NCBI GenBank assembly: GCA_963971575.1
Contig: OZ020611.1
Coordinates: forward strand, 208,114,743 to 208,178,742
Reading direction: 5' to 3'
Length of the DNA stretch: 64,000 nt
Source of the DNA: Liopterus haemorrhoidalis
Lineage: Eukaryota > Arthropoda > Insecta > Coleoptera > Dytiscidae
Under the pieces are notes generated by a model. That model had not been told where the DNA came from and did not search any database. It was given only the letters and a program-made list of their open reading frames with translations. Shown here piece after piece: positions 21,390 through 32,626 of this stretch (its first letter is position 1; each line of letters opens with the position of its first letter). The position numbers and the translations under genes are program-made.

Positions 21390-22340
21390 CCAAATAAGTG
21401 ATAGTAAACTGATTTCCTGGTTGCTACTATAAAGTGGTTTTCTACTAACTTTTTTAATCAAACATCAACAACAATTTTAGAAACAGTTAGCAAAAATTTC
21501 ATTTACAGTTAATTCAATAAACAATTCCCAAACTCAATAAACGGAAAAACATAAAAGTTTCTTGTGACATTTTTTTTATCGGATTAAACAATAAAACTGT
21601 CATTTTACTTTATAACATGCCGCTATGAAAAGCGACAGATCTAACAATGAATAGCAACGACAACGACCAAATAAAAAGCTCAAACTTAAAACGAATGAGA
21701 ACGTACGTTAACATCCATTCGTCCATTGTATTCTGGAGTACAACCTGCTTGAGAGCTTGTCTAAAGAGAATTCTATCTGCTGACAATTGCCTCCCACTTC
21801 AGAGATAACAGGAAGTATGTATAGTGGTGGGCCTATTTCCGAGAGAGGGAGGTTGAGCAGAAGGGAAATAATTAAACTGGGGCATATGAAAATGCCTTTT
21901 GCAAACCAACCATGAATATGAATTTTACTCTACCCACACAATAAGATGAGATAGATTATTTTTATGATAATGTTGTTGACGTATGCATAATTTCTCTCAA
22001 AATTGGAATTTTAATTTAAATTTCATATTTTCAAAAGCTGAGAATTTTTATACGTTAGTTGGATGAGTCTAAAGCATTTTTCAAATGTATCTATATGTGG
22101 GATTTTTCTATATTCTAGCGCAGATGACAACTGAGAAAGACAGACACGACTCATAAAGCCAGGGACAGACGAAATGGGAACTAAGAACGATGTTTTTATT
22201 ATTGTTTATTGTGCTTGTTTATATATCATATGTTGATTGTGTATTCTGTTCATTCAATAGGTATATTTTTTACTTATTATCTAATTTGCAATATAATAGT
22301 GTGTTAAATACGTGTAGTTTTTCATTTGAAGATGGAAATC
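21390..22340. other. No gene; possible LTR upstream of PBS
   Basis: No coding or RNA gene is recognised. If the primer-binding site at 22350 is genuine, the right part of this stretch should be a 5' LTR ending near TCACA at 22345. I cannot define its left edge and see no second LTR. Confidence 0.35.
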
Positions 22341-22349
22341 TCACAGATT

Positions 22350-22367
22350 TGGGGGCTCGTCCGGGAT
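22350..22367 (+). other. tRNA-Pro primer-binding site
   Basis: TGGGGGCTCGTCCGGGAT is the exact 18-nt complement of the 3' end of eukaryotic tRNA-Pro. It includes TGG, the complement of the CCA tail that is added after transcription. Genomic tRNA genes and SINEs lack that tail, so this is best read as a retroelement primer-binding site. It follows CACAGATT, as expected a few bases after an LTR ending in CA. No gag or pol follows. Confidence 0.65.
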
Positions 22368-22547
22368 TGATTATAAAAAATGTAATTATTTGTAAATCAG
22401 TCAATGTTGTGAAGATGTACAAAGCAAAGAGACATTTGAAGAAACGACGAAATGACAAATTAAAAGGCTATGAAAGTAGATGAAAAACTAGAAAATAGCG
22501 AAGTTAAGGTAAGGGAGACCAAGGAAGCAGTCTAAGAAAAGAAAGAT

Positions 22548-23030
22548 TACGACAATTCTTTTAATGGTATAATTTACATTAATTGTGAAAACTGTGAAGT
22601 AAAAATAAAGCACAACTCAAAAAACGGTTAAAGAATCGGTTAGGTTCGGTTAGAATTTTAGGATTCATTATTTATACTAGAAATAATTTGGGGGCTTTAA
22701 TCGTTTAACGCGTTTTGATATTACGACAATTTTTTAATGACATAATTTACATTATTTGTGAAAATTGTGAATTAAAAAAAGTTCCACTCAGAAACAGTTT
22801 AAGATAGTGACCTGCGGTCGAAATTCTTGGATAAACTGTAGTTCATTTTGTCCAGAAAATTGTGAAAAAATCACAACTTAAGAAACGGTTAGAGAAAACG
22901 ACCTGAGGTTAGAATTTTTGGATTCCACGTAATTTATTCAGTCCAAAAAAAAATTGAGGCCTTATTCGTTTTGTGTATTTCAAAATTATGAAAAATTTTA
23001 ATATGATGTGATTTATAGAAATTGTCATCT
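22548..23030 (+). repeat. Degenerate tandem repeat, about 170-bp unit
   Basis: About 2.5 units share TTACGACAATT, CATAATTTACATTA, GTGAAAA(C/T)TGTGAA, AACGGTTA and TTAGAATTTTxGGATTC in the same order. The array lies downstream of the tRNA-Pro site and could belong to the same element. Confidence 0.6.
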
Positions 23031-25087
23031 TCGCATGGACGTATCTAAAAAAAGAAATGCGATAAAGAGCTGCGGATAAAATTTTTGAAATCTTTTGTTT
23101 CTAATTGACTTGCAACCATAATTTGAAACAAAATTAATTTTGAATTTTTTTTTTTTTTTTTTTTTTTCTAATAATAATTTATGTAAAGAATACATATAAT
23201 TATTTTTTTCGGGCAAAATATAATCTTATATGCTCAAATCTTTAAAATAACTCCATTTTCAAAATCTACGACTTCTATATACCAGAAATTGATATACAAC
23301 TCAACATATTTGATATAAATAGCAAAATTCAATTTTCGAGCGTTATTTCGAAAGCGGCTTCATTTAAGACCAGGTGCTGCAGAAAAACCTGAGCAAATAG
23401 ATGCGTTCCGTATATTCATGGAGTATCTTACTTAAATGTCATATTCTGCATATGTATATTATTTTATTTTTTTTCGGGCAAAACCCGAATAATAACAAGT
23501 CATATGCCTTTTTTTATTTCATTTTTGTAATTAGAAAGTTCGATTTGGTCGAGGTCGACGTAAAAAATTTCAAAATAATACGAAGTTGAAACTTTAAACA
23601 TTTCGGCCGCTATCTTAATTTCGGCGCCCCTCAGAAAAAAATTCCGCACATATTCTTGTAGCCAAGGATTTTTCCTACAGATTTAGGAAGAACTGAAACA
23701 AAATGTTAATATACGCAGATTTGTAGTGATAGAGTATATCATCATCTCTCGAATTTGGGAAAAAAATCTATCAAAATTTAAATTTTCGCCATTTCAACAG
23801 ATTCGTAATCTAAGATATTAAGTTAATAGAAAACGAGCCATATCATACGAAATCAGCCATTTCGGAAATCACTTTTTCGTCTGAGAATGAATTATGGACG
23901 GTATCTTGTAATCTAAGTGACGGATGTTCACGTACAACGCGGCAAATTGTAGCTTAAGGTTCGTTCTACAAATTTGTATGTAGCTATTTCGCTCTATCAT
24001 AAAAATGAGGTATCTTTATCGTAATTGGCGGGCTATTTTCACCGCCATCTTGAATGAGTCTCCTTTCACAAATAGGTGCTGCGGGTCAAAATGATTTGAT
24101 TTTTATAAAGAATACGTGTGCGAAATGGCATTCCATCATCATCATCAAGTGCAGTATCTTTCGACGTAGGCACTAGACTAACATCAACATTTTAATATAG
24201 AAATGTTTAACGTTAAGTTTTTACAAATTTTACTTCAATATTAGATTGAAGATGATTGGATATACCAATCCAAACGTCTCGGCAAATTAATTAACTATAA
24301 ATTTATGACGAGTAATAAACAAGAATTTTTATTTCAAACCCATAACATTTTCGTCAAGAATTATACATTTAATTATATGAATGAAATTAAAAGTAAACTT
24401 AGAAAAATATACTAAACTTTTGCACATACTTAATATACGGTTTGAAATTTGAATACATGCTCCAATATATATTTTTATCTTTATAAATAATGTAAAAGTT
24501 AACATTATGCCAGCAGGAAAATATTGCGAACACTATAAAGTTTGCTGATCTAGTCATCTTTGGACAGTAGATTTAAAATGAATGTTACTCTTTTACTACT
24601 AAAAGCTGTTTTACAATATACAAGTGTCATGAATATGTTTATGTGAGCAGTTTTCAAGTAAATTTTATGGCATAAATTTTAAAATTCATGAAAATATTTT
24701 CACAAGACTTCCAACTATAAAAATAAGTAAATCAAAAGACATGTTTCAACTCTTTAAAGATATAGACTCTCTATAAAATATGTATGACGTGAAGTATACT
24801 ATGGTTAAATAATATGCAATATAGTTTTATACATTCGAATTCGTCTGTCAAGGCGACTAAGATATCCGACCACTGCATTCAAAGACGAGTATTGCACAGT
24901 AAATAAGATACAGACGATTACATTAGATAGGATCAGTGGCGTCACCCCAGTTTATGAACAACCGGTTTCTATAATGAGGGGAATGGTGTTTCTTATCCTG
25001 CAAGCAAGCAAGACGGGTGCCACGTTTACTCAGAGTGAATCTACAACGCAACCGCGTGACCATTTCAAAGCAATGTTTGGGCATATA
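23031..25087. other. AT-rich stretch with degenerate repeats
   Basis: A run of 27 T lies at about 23142-23168. The words GGTGCTGC(A/G)G and C(A/C)GCGGC(T/C)-like pieces recur near 23370, 23625 and 24070, suggesting an old tandem duplication of a few hundred bp. No coding frame is recognised. Confidence 0.4.
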
Positions 25088-25315
25088 CGAGGGCTAGATT
25101 TTAAGTTTTTACAAAAACTAACAATGAATGAATTTTTTTTTTTTTGGTTTATTTCTTTTCAAAATATTCGCCTTTAAGATTTATACACTTTTGCATGCGT
25201 TCCAACCAATTCTCGAAACATTTTTTTCACTCTGAAGTTGGTATCTCGAAAACATGGTTTTCGAAGGCTTCAACAGCTTCTTGAGGTGATGAAAATCGCT
25301 CTCCACGCATTTTTC
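25088..25315 (-). pseudogene. Mariner family M1, 3' end only
   Basis: It begins with the terminal repeat CGAGGGCTAG at 25088 after TA. Minus-strand translation gives MRGERFSSPQEAVEAF, ENHVFEIPTSE and KCINLKGEYFEK, the C-terminal tail of M1 transposase. The rest of the element is absent. Confidence 0.8.
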
Positions 25316-25532
25316 AATACAATACAATTTTAATTAGGTATTATAGGAATGATAATAATGATATTAAATATCCTGAAGCTTTACAGTATTTATAAATTAG
25401 TATAATAATAATAGCATGGAATTATTGAATTTTAAATTAAATAAAACAGTATATAATTTTTTAACACAATTTTACATACCTATATTACATTTATTGTAAG
25501 TTGATTGTATTATTTAGCAATTTTATTCATTT

Positions 25533-26496
25533 TTAGGGTTTTGTAGGTATGACCAAAAAACCCTTATACCGTCATTTTGTCGTCTGTCTGTCTGTCAGTT
25601 CGGTAAAAATTGTAGCCAAACGACTAAACCTAGAGAGTTGAAATTTGGCATGCTTATACAACTCTTTTTCCACACATAGGAAAAATACTAAAACATCTAA
25701 AAAACATATGCCTCTAAAAATATAAACAAATATATGCTCATCGAAAAAAAATATATTTTTTTACAATTCTGTGTAGGGTATCAAATGAAAGCCCTTGGTA
25801 CGTGGATTAACGAACAAAATTTTATTTTTGCAAAATAAATTATTTTGAGGAGATTTTTGCCAAAATTGTGCAAAAAAAATGTTGTCCCACACCCTGTAGC
25901 CCAGATGGTTCAAACTAAAAATCTGAAAAAATTCTCAGTAATGTACATTGGTGTGAACCGGAATAGTACGACAGGAATTTTTAATCAGATTAAGCTATTT
26001 AACATAGTAAACGAGTGATCCTGTATAGCACAGTGGTAGTGTTGTCGCTTAGTGAGTTGAAACTACTGTATGGAACTGTGTTTGAATCCCGTCAATTATT
26101 ATTTATTTTTTTTTTTTGCATTTTTATTTTGTTTAAATTAGTTTGTCAAAATTCTAGTTATTTTTTGGTAAATGTTGCATTTAATTTTTAAGAGCGTAAA
26201 TTTAATAACCAGTGGGAAGTGTTGAAATTATAATTTAATTCTATATTTGAAGGTATCAGAGGGCGGGGCTTATGAACTTAAAAAAATTATGAGCTTAAAA
26301 TCTTAATGAACCTTGCTATATAAAAAAAAATACTGCACATATTTAGAAACTTAAATAATGGTACTAGGCATTCGAATTAAAATTCATAAAAAAATATTTT
26401 GACATAAAATTGGCATCCCAAATAATCATCACACAGTTAAGAAGTACCTGCGAAACCCTGAAATGTGTGAAAATTCACACTTCACATCAATTTTTT
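25533..26496 (-). repeat. Interspersed family B, copy 3
   Basis: Same layout and orientation as 6840-7905, with a short CTGT tract, the CTAAACCTAGAGAG block, a tRNA-like module at 26016-26094, and the terminal AATGTGTGAAAATTCACAC. Of the three copies it has the best-preserved pol III boxes. Confidence 0.85.
26016..26094 (+). other. tRNA-like module in family B copy 3
   Basis: A-box TAGCACAGTGG (26026-26036) fits the pol III consensus. The B-box GTTTGAATCCC (26080-26090) has one deviation. Spacing is that of a tRNA. Sequence outside the boxes is unrelated to the modules at 3668 and 7390. Confidence 0.65.
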
Positions 26497-26974
26497 AGAG
26501 AATTATATTAAAATTTAACCAATTTTGTTTACATGTTTAACGTCGCGAACAGGCATTCAATTTGACATGATTTATTTCCACTTAAATTCATTAATTAGTA
26601 GGTGGACATAATTTGTTTGCGCAAATATGATTTTTCTGTGTAGATTTCATTTGCATGTCTGTTAATTTACACCCTTTAAAAGTTAACAAGGTGTGCTATT
26701 TACAAGACAAACAGCTTGTTAAGAGAAATATTTGTGTTATACAGTTAAGTTCAGAAAAATAAGTTCTGCGTTTGTATACTTTTGGAATAGATTAGAAACC
26801 CACATAAAGCCCGCATAAGTTTGCTTTCGGACTAGCAAGCGGTTTTGAGCTTAGAAACGCTTGGGTTCGCTGAGCTGGTTGCATAGACTCCTAGAAGGAT
26901 CTTAAAGGATGTTGAATTAAAGTCTTCACTTTACTTAACCTACTTTGATTGAATATTTTGTTTCAGAAAAAAGA
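26497..26974. other. No gene seen
   Basis: Between family B copy 3 and repeat D; nothing recognised. Confidence 0.4.
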
Positions 26975-27068
26975 ATTCTATTTCACGTATTGATGTTTTA
27001 AATTTTAATATATATACATATATTTTGTTTTCCTGTATTTTTTAAATTAATTTATACATTTTAATATA

Positions 27069-28349
27069 CAAGGTCTACAAGTATGAAATGCGGATTTTTT
27101 TTTTTAAATAAAACTCATTAATCTCAAAAAAACAGTAAAAGTTTATTTATTCAAAGTATGCTCCATTAGAAGTTATACATTTTGCCCATATTTCAGGCAA
27201 TTAATACCTCGCCAGTAGAACTCTACCCCTTCCCCGCAAACCATTCATCTAGCCATTCTTTCACATTTTCATATGAACAAAAGTGTTGCTCGGCAAGTGC
27301 GTGACCCATCGATGCGAACAAGTGATAATCTGAAGGGGCCAAGTCTGGTGAGTAAGCGGCATGGGGTAGCACTTCCCACTTGAGTGCCTCCAATGTGTTG
27401 CAAACTTCTTTTGCCTTATGTGATGGAGCGTAATCGCGAAGAAAGATTACCTTGTGCTGTCTTCTTTCGTATTCTGGTCGTTTTATGAGCAGCGAATGGT
27501 TCAATTCGATCAGTTGTTGTCGGTAGCGTTGGGTATTAACTGTTTCACCAGGTTTTAACAATTCATAATAGACCACACCCTTTTGGTCCCACCAAGTACA
27601 GAGCATTGTCTTTTTGCCAAAGCGATTCGGTCTTGCAGTTGATGTGGATGGTGAGCCTGGGTTCAACCATGATTTTTTGCGTTTGGGATTTTCAAAATAA
27701 ATCCATTTTTCATCGCTAGTAATGATACGATGCAAAAAAGACTTTCTTTTGTATCGTGAAAGCAAAATTTCACAAGTGTTTTTGCGTTTTTCCATCTGCC
27801 TCTCATTCAATGCATGTGGAACCCATCTGCCGACTTTCTGGATCTTACCCATCTCTCGTAGGCGATTGGAAACAGCTTGTTGACTAACGCCTAACTGCTC
27901 TACTAGTTGTTTTTGTGATTGATTATCGTCTTCCTGTAGCAATGTTTACAATTTTGTATCTTCATATTTTTTTGGAGGTTTTCCATGTTCTTTGTCTATA
28001 AGATCAAAGTCACCACTTTTGAAACGCCGAAACCATCGTTCACACGTATCTTGCGATCGAGCATATTCACCATAAGCTTCTCGAAGCAGTCGGTATGATT
28101 CAGCAGCAGTTTTTTTCAAATGAAAACAAAACAGTAGTACTGTCCGCGAATGCTCTTTACTTGGCACAAAATATGACATTTTTAAGACAGTAAAACAAAA
28201 CTATATGATCATTTTTCAAATTATAACCTATACGCATTTGACACTTAATGATAACTTAACAAAACGCCATATGTGTTGAAACTTTGAACTATACACTATG
28301 TTTGCGCAGCAAGTTTGAAAAAATCCGCATTTCATACTTGTAGACCTGG
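27069..28349 (-). mobile_element. Mariner element M2, copy 1 (1281 bp)
   Basis: Inverted ends of about 30 bp (CCAGGTCTACAAGTATGAAA; the left end has CA for CC) with TA on both sides. It is nearly complete. The transposase is broken by one stop only. The second copy is at 36457-37776. Confidence 0.95.
27223..28179 (-). pseudogene. M2 mariner transposase, one nonsense codon
   Basis: A D,D34D mariner transposase that would cut and paste the element in the nucleus. It starts MSYFVPSKEHSRTVLLFCFH with a helix-turn-helix (KTAAESYRLLREAYG), a second DNA-binding part (QLGVSQQAVSNRLREMG), the WVPHALNERQ linker, and all three catalytic Asp: SDEKWIYFEN, FLRDYAPSHK and YSPDLAPSDYHLF. The only obvious lesion is TAA at about 27943-27945, where copy 2 has GAA (DTKLETLLQ). 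The C-terminus ends soon after EWFAGKG. Subfamily is not assigned. Confidence 0.92.
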
Positions 28350-28499
28350 TAATATATAGGTATAAAATATGATATATTTTAATTAATTATTACCTTTTTA
28401 GTTATTAATATAAATTTAAAATATACGAGTTGAACGAATAAATGGACACACCACTGGAAAATCTAATTAGGAACTAATTGACAATTAAGAACTTTTTTG

Positions 28500-29500
28500 T
28501 CTGAGCTCTAGTCATTAAAAGAACTTGACCTTATCCCTGACCTCCAATAACATGATTTTACAAAATCGTGCCATCACATTTTTCAAAATATATTGCTTAT
28601 ATTCCCATCAGAGTCTTGTTTTTATTGATACATAAATTGAAGGTCCGCATAAATTTTTTTAGAATGTACGTACAGTGTCAGTGATACTGAAAGATATATT
28701 TATGAGATTCCCTTACATATCCTGGATTTGTTCTACCTGTGTTTTTTCATGCATGGAATAAATTGTACCTTCTTGAATTTCAACTAAGAGCTTTCTCAGG
28801 CAAGGATTTGTATAAATGAATTTTGAAATGAAATATTATTCATAAAAAATTTATGTTGAAAATATCTAATATTGAATTTCCGAATCAATTCAAAATTATG
28901 AATTTAAATTCAGAAAATTACGCCCTTATAAATATAATATGAAACTAAATATTTCTCATTTCCGTTTGAGCAAATTTGTTTGTTTGTGTGACTGTGGATT
29001 TATATACCATTCACAATGTAAAAAGATATTGGTTGGCCATGAATTCCTATACATTATTTTTAAGAACGGAGTGTGGGCAAGATCTATTTCGATCTTGTTT
29101 TTAATTGGGTAAGAACGTGGGGAAGTTTACACTGTAGAAAAATAGATTTCTGTCTCAATTTATTCTATTTATCTCTGTTATTTTAATCCAAATTTATAAA
29201 CATAGGCGTACAAACTAAGTTTACAGTGAATATATTACTGCATATTATTTCTAATAAGTAAAACGGAGGTATATGTTTAAATAATGTTAGAATATAAAAG
29301 CCAATGAATAAATAAATTTGAAATTAATTTAGAATATATACCTATATATTAAGAGAAATATTTTAAAATGTCGTCTGAATATTAATTAATGTACGTACGC
29401 CTCTGGTACCAGACACAACAGTTATTTTGCTGTCAACTGTCATATTCTTTACTGTTAACGAGCGCAATATTAATAATTTGTGTTGCCGTTACATGTATTT
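28500..29500. other. No gene seen
   Basis: AT-rich sequence; no coding, RNA or repeat signal recognised. Confidence 0.4.
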
Positions 29501-29504
29501 ACGC

Positions 29505-29815
29505 TAGACTGACCATTTTCTTAAGAAGGCAATGCGGGACGGAGCAAAAAAAAGGTCCTCATCTCCCAAATCCAAGTGAAGAGCAAAAAAAAAGGTCCTC
29601 ACCTCCCAAATCCAAGTGAAGAGCAAAAAAAAGGTCCTCACCTCCCAAATCCAAGTGAAGAGCAAAAAAAAAGGTCTTCACTTCCCAAATCCAAGTGAAG
29701 AGCAAAAAAAAGGTCCTCACCTCCCAAATCCAAAATGTAAAAATGCGGGACAATGCGGGAAAAATGTTAAAATGCCATTACAGTCCCGCAAAATGCGGGA
29801 CGAATGGTCACCCTA
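29505..29815. mobile_element. MITE with 39-bp tandem core
   Basis: The termini TAGACTGACCATT and AATGGTCACCCTA are inverted with two mismatches (TAGGGTGACCATT form). Within lie GCGGGAC words on both sides and five 39-40-bp units (29541-29732) of GAGCAAAAAAAAGGTCCTCA plus CCTCCCAAATCCAAGTGAA. The same unit type occurs in the hAT element at 13639. Confidence 0.7.
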
Positions 29816-30360
29816 ATTTACGCCCGTATTACGTTTGTGTTATAGTGTCGATTAAATATAAACTTGAAGTGAAGAAGAATCCATTGATGATTCGGACTGA
29901 TTTCCAATATTATTTTATATATTTTTCTTAATTATTTTGTATAAGTTTTGTATAAATAATAAATTTTAATTAAATTTTCAATTGTTATATTATTTTTTAT
30001 ATGTGACAGGTCTGTATAAATAATATATTTCAATTCAATTTTAAATTATATGAAAATAAGAAAATAGAATTATTGAACTTATTTTTAATTAATTTTAATT
30101 ATTGTTCATTGATCTACATTTTACAATTTATTTAGAAATAAGAGCAATTTTATGCATTTAAATTATAACTTTTTTAAAAACATTAATTTTGAAACATCAA
30201 ATTTGAATTTATCGCAAAATTTATTTAATTTTAAATTATAAACTTTAATTTGATACAGTGTGAAACAGGCCGCGCTCGCAGCGCCATCTAATTTGTTCTT
30301 TAAAAAATAGAGTATAGTTACTCAGGTACCGAAGTTAGTAATTGTAGTGAGGGGTTATAT
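29816..30360. other. No gene seen
   Basis: AT-rich flank of the LTR element. GCTCGCAGCGCCATCTA near 30275 recurs as GGTTCGCAGCGCTATCTA near 52719, so an old shared repeat is likely. Confidence 0.4.
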
Positions 30361-30990
30361 TGTCACAATTATGATATAATTGTGTGCTAATGTCCCAATT
30401 CCTTGAGCGGCCATTAGGTCGTGTAGGTCGCGGTTGCTGACTTGCGGTTTTGGGAATTAAAGAATGTGCAAAGTGTTGAGTATTTGTCACCGTAAGTTTT
30501 GAACTACTTTATAATGTGTTGATAAACATTATTCAATTGTGCCGACTATGGTCTTTAATTGCTGCCAACAATTACACAAATGAATAATGTTTCCAAAACA
30601 ATTGAGGTAGGACTTGACGTCATAGTGTCCTGGTTAACAGTTATAAAATGGTCTTAGGGAATAGAGTCGTCAGTCAATTATTCATTCAATCTGTTAGTGA
30701 TTCATTCGACCATTTGTTGTGAGCACGCTACCCGAGGACCAGCCCAGCTGTCAAGTCACCAACCCGAGATGTGAGTGCCGTTACAGGGCTTCTCCACGTG
30801 TCCGCTTCGTGCGGATACATGGTGTGGTTCGACCGATCCTGGAGAAGCCGGGGCAAGAACGGGAATGACATCAGCCGCTAACCGTCAACACAGCAGCCAT
30901 TCTGACAATTAATTATATTGTACTGTAATATTGTTATAATATAATAAATTTTGTAGAAAAGATGTCCGTTCTTAAATCCACCCCGTGACA
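30361..30990 (+). repeat. 5' LTR
   Basis: A 630-bp LTR with U3, R and U5 recognisable from the promoter at 30615-30674 and AATAAA at 30943-30948. Confidence 0.9.
30615..30674 (+). promoter_or_regulatory. LTR promoter: CRE, TATA, initiator
   Basis: TGACGTCA at 30615-30622, TATAAAA at 30642-30648 and the arthropod initiator TCAGT at 30670-30674. The initiator A (30672) is 30 bp downstream of the TATA start, the standard spacing. The 3' LTR has the same sites. Start site is inferred. Confidence 0.7.
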
Positions 30991-30992
30991 AG

Positions 30993-31013
30993 TATGGTGG
31001 AGGCGCCGAGGTC
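30993..31013 (+). other. Primer-binding site
   Basis: TGGTGGAGGCGCCGAGGTC begins 4 nt after the LTR. TGG complements CCA and the rest should complement a tRNA 3' end. I cannot name the tRNA with confidence. Confidence 0.5.
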
Positions 31014-31049
31014 GAACCACAAGAAGCCCTGCAATATTACGTAGCGTAA

Positions 31050-31352
31050 GGATGGCTTAGACTAAGAAGATTTCAATCTAAGAGGTCCGTTCCATCAAAA
31101 CGTTCAGTGCGCATCCAAAACAGCACTATTTTTTCGCCAGCCGTCGGGACGAGATTTATCGCACCACCTGAAGCAGGAATAAGAATAAGAAGTCCATCGC
31201 AGAGCTCCATTAGCCAAGTGACGCTCCGCAGGGTGAGGATAGGACCCACTTCAATCCTAGAAGAACCCAGAGCGAAAGAATCTCCAAGCCTAGATACTAT
31301 CATGAAGAGACCAGTGATGGAAGATTCATCTGTTTTGAGTGTGGAAGAGTAA
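31050..31352 (+). CDS. Possible gag remnant frame
   Basis: An open frame of about 100 codons without an early ATG, rich in Arg, Ser and Pro, ending VMEDSSVLSVEE. In another frame of the same stretch, near 31330, FICFECGRV resembles half of a zinc knuckle. It may be a frameshifted gag remnant. I do not recognise the protein. Confidence 0.25.
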   Translation, partial: GWLRLRRFQSKRSVPSKRSVRIQNSTIFSPAVGTRFIAPPEAGIRIRSPSQSSISQVTLRRVRIGPTSILEEPRAKESPSLDTIMKRPVMEDSSVLSVEE

Positions 31353-31648
31353 TGTGCGTTTAAAATCAAATATCAAAGAAATACAAAGTTTAAAATGTTA
31401 AAAAACAACAAATACGACACTGCATGTCAATAGACTGAAAAAATACCATGCACAGTGGAATGCTACGTAAGCATAATATCCAATTACGCACATGACGCCG
31501 GATCTATCGTAAGATTGAACTTGCTAAAAATTAAACTTTTTAAAGATTTATTTATTGGTTATTATTATTTAGTTATTATTATTATTTTTTTTTTGCATCT
31601 GATCAAAAAAAAATATATATATATGTCAATGATAAAATATTGTAATTA

Positions 31649-31888
31649 ATGGCTGGTGTTGCAGGTTTAGTGGCTTTAGGCTTTGGGGGTTGCTTGCTCC
31701 ATCAGTTGATCCGACTCCTGAAGCGTCGGAAATCAAGGATGCCCGGATCAACAGAAGAAGTGGAAGGTGAATGGATACGTATAGACGTACAGGACGCGCA
31801 AGAAGAAAGTGAAGGAATATTAATCCTGCCAGACGGCATCGAAGTTCCCGAGCGTCTGACAGAGATGGGCGGCCCGGATCGGGACTAG
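31649..31888 (+). CDS. 79-residue membrane-anchor-like protein of the LTR element
   Basis: Starts MAGVAGLVALGFGGCLLHQL: a glycine- and leucine-rich hydrophobic stretch (residues 2-24) that could cross a membrane. It is followed by a basic patch KRRKSR (26-31) and an acidic C-terminal part (EEVEGEW, QEESEG, ending GGPDRD). The ATG follows an AT-rich leader; the frame is intact in this young element. No family is recognised. It could be a real accessory protein or the end of a lost env-like gene. Downstream to 32210 is GC-rich non-coding sequence with many small palindromes. Confidence 0.45.
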   Translation: MAGVAGLVALGFGGCLLHQLIRLLKRRKSRMPGSTEEVEGEWIRIDVQDAQEESEGILILPDGIEVPERLTEMGGPDRD

Positions 31889-32218
31889 GAACACAAAAGT
31901 CCCGATGGCTCTGGTTACCATCCCGGTGTCAGCTCCGCCGTAGACTGCCATGGTTTCCCCAAAACCATGTTAAAAGCACCCCTGCAAACGGCCTGAGGCT
32001 CCGTCGCTGACACCGCCGGCGTATTGAAGCTGTTACAGCTATAAAAAGCCCTATAGTGAGAGGGCAACTCGTGAGGGATGCCTAGCAGCAGAGGATCCCC
32101 ACCAATAAGGAAAGAGCACGAAGCGCTAGGCAGGATAGCGCTCGCGGAGCAAGTAGCCACCCAGACGCCAACGTGTTGGTAACGACCATTTAACCAACAT
32201 TTCGGGTAACAAAATTTG

Positions 32219-32251
32219 GTTTAGTATAATAAAATCTATTATGCTAAACTC
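32219..32251. other. Hairpin before the 3' LTR
   Basis: GTTTAGTATAATA and TATTATGCTAAAC form a 13-bp stem with one mismatch and a short loop. Its role is unknown. Confidence 0.6.
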
Positions 32252-32626
32252 ATATTTTTTTATTTTTATTTATTTATTTATTTATTTTTAAATCTATCAA
32301 AATTCAAGTATTAAACATTAAATTAATTTTTCTCGTATATTGATATTTATTAATGTTGGGTATTTGGTTCCAGGATACTTGGATTCAAGACTTAGACTCG
32401 AGGGGGCAAGCACTTAGCACATTTGCACATTTACGCTCCATTTTTTCTGTCAAAAAACACAAAAAAAAATAAAAATTCTTTTTTCAAAATTTTTGGGCAA
32501 AATTATAGCAACCACTGGATTCCTTTGGAGACGTCCGACGGTTCCTAAACAGCATTTACAATTTCTGTTAAAAATTGAATTTCGTACTTTAGCATGTCGG
32601 GGCGTCATGCTTGGGGGGGGGAGTAA

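Larger units (their letters stand above)
26975..28495 (-). repeat. Repeat D, interrupted by mariner
   Basis: Flanks 26975-27068 and 28350-28495 together match, in reverse orientation, the continuous segment 45777-45965 (shared AGTTCCTAATTAGATTT, TATTTTAAATTTATATTAAT and AAAATACAGGAAAACAAAAT). The mariner at 27069 therefore entered an existing repeat. No protein. Confidence 0.7.

Noticed and set aside
22190..22483. 97-codon secreted protein frame
   Set aside because: It runs straight through the tRNA-Pro primer-binding site and shows no domain; the retroelement reading explains the sequence better.
31915..32160. 81-codon minus-strand gene in the LTR element
   Set aside because: It runs antisense, has no recognisable domain, and lies in GC-rich, palindrome-rich sequence after the 79-codon frame; chance is the simpler reading.
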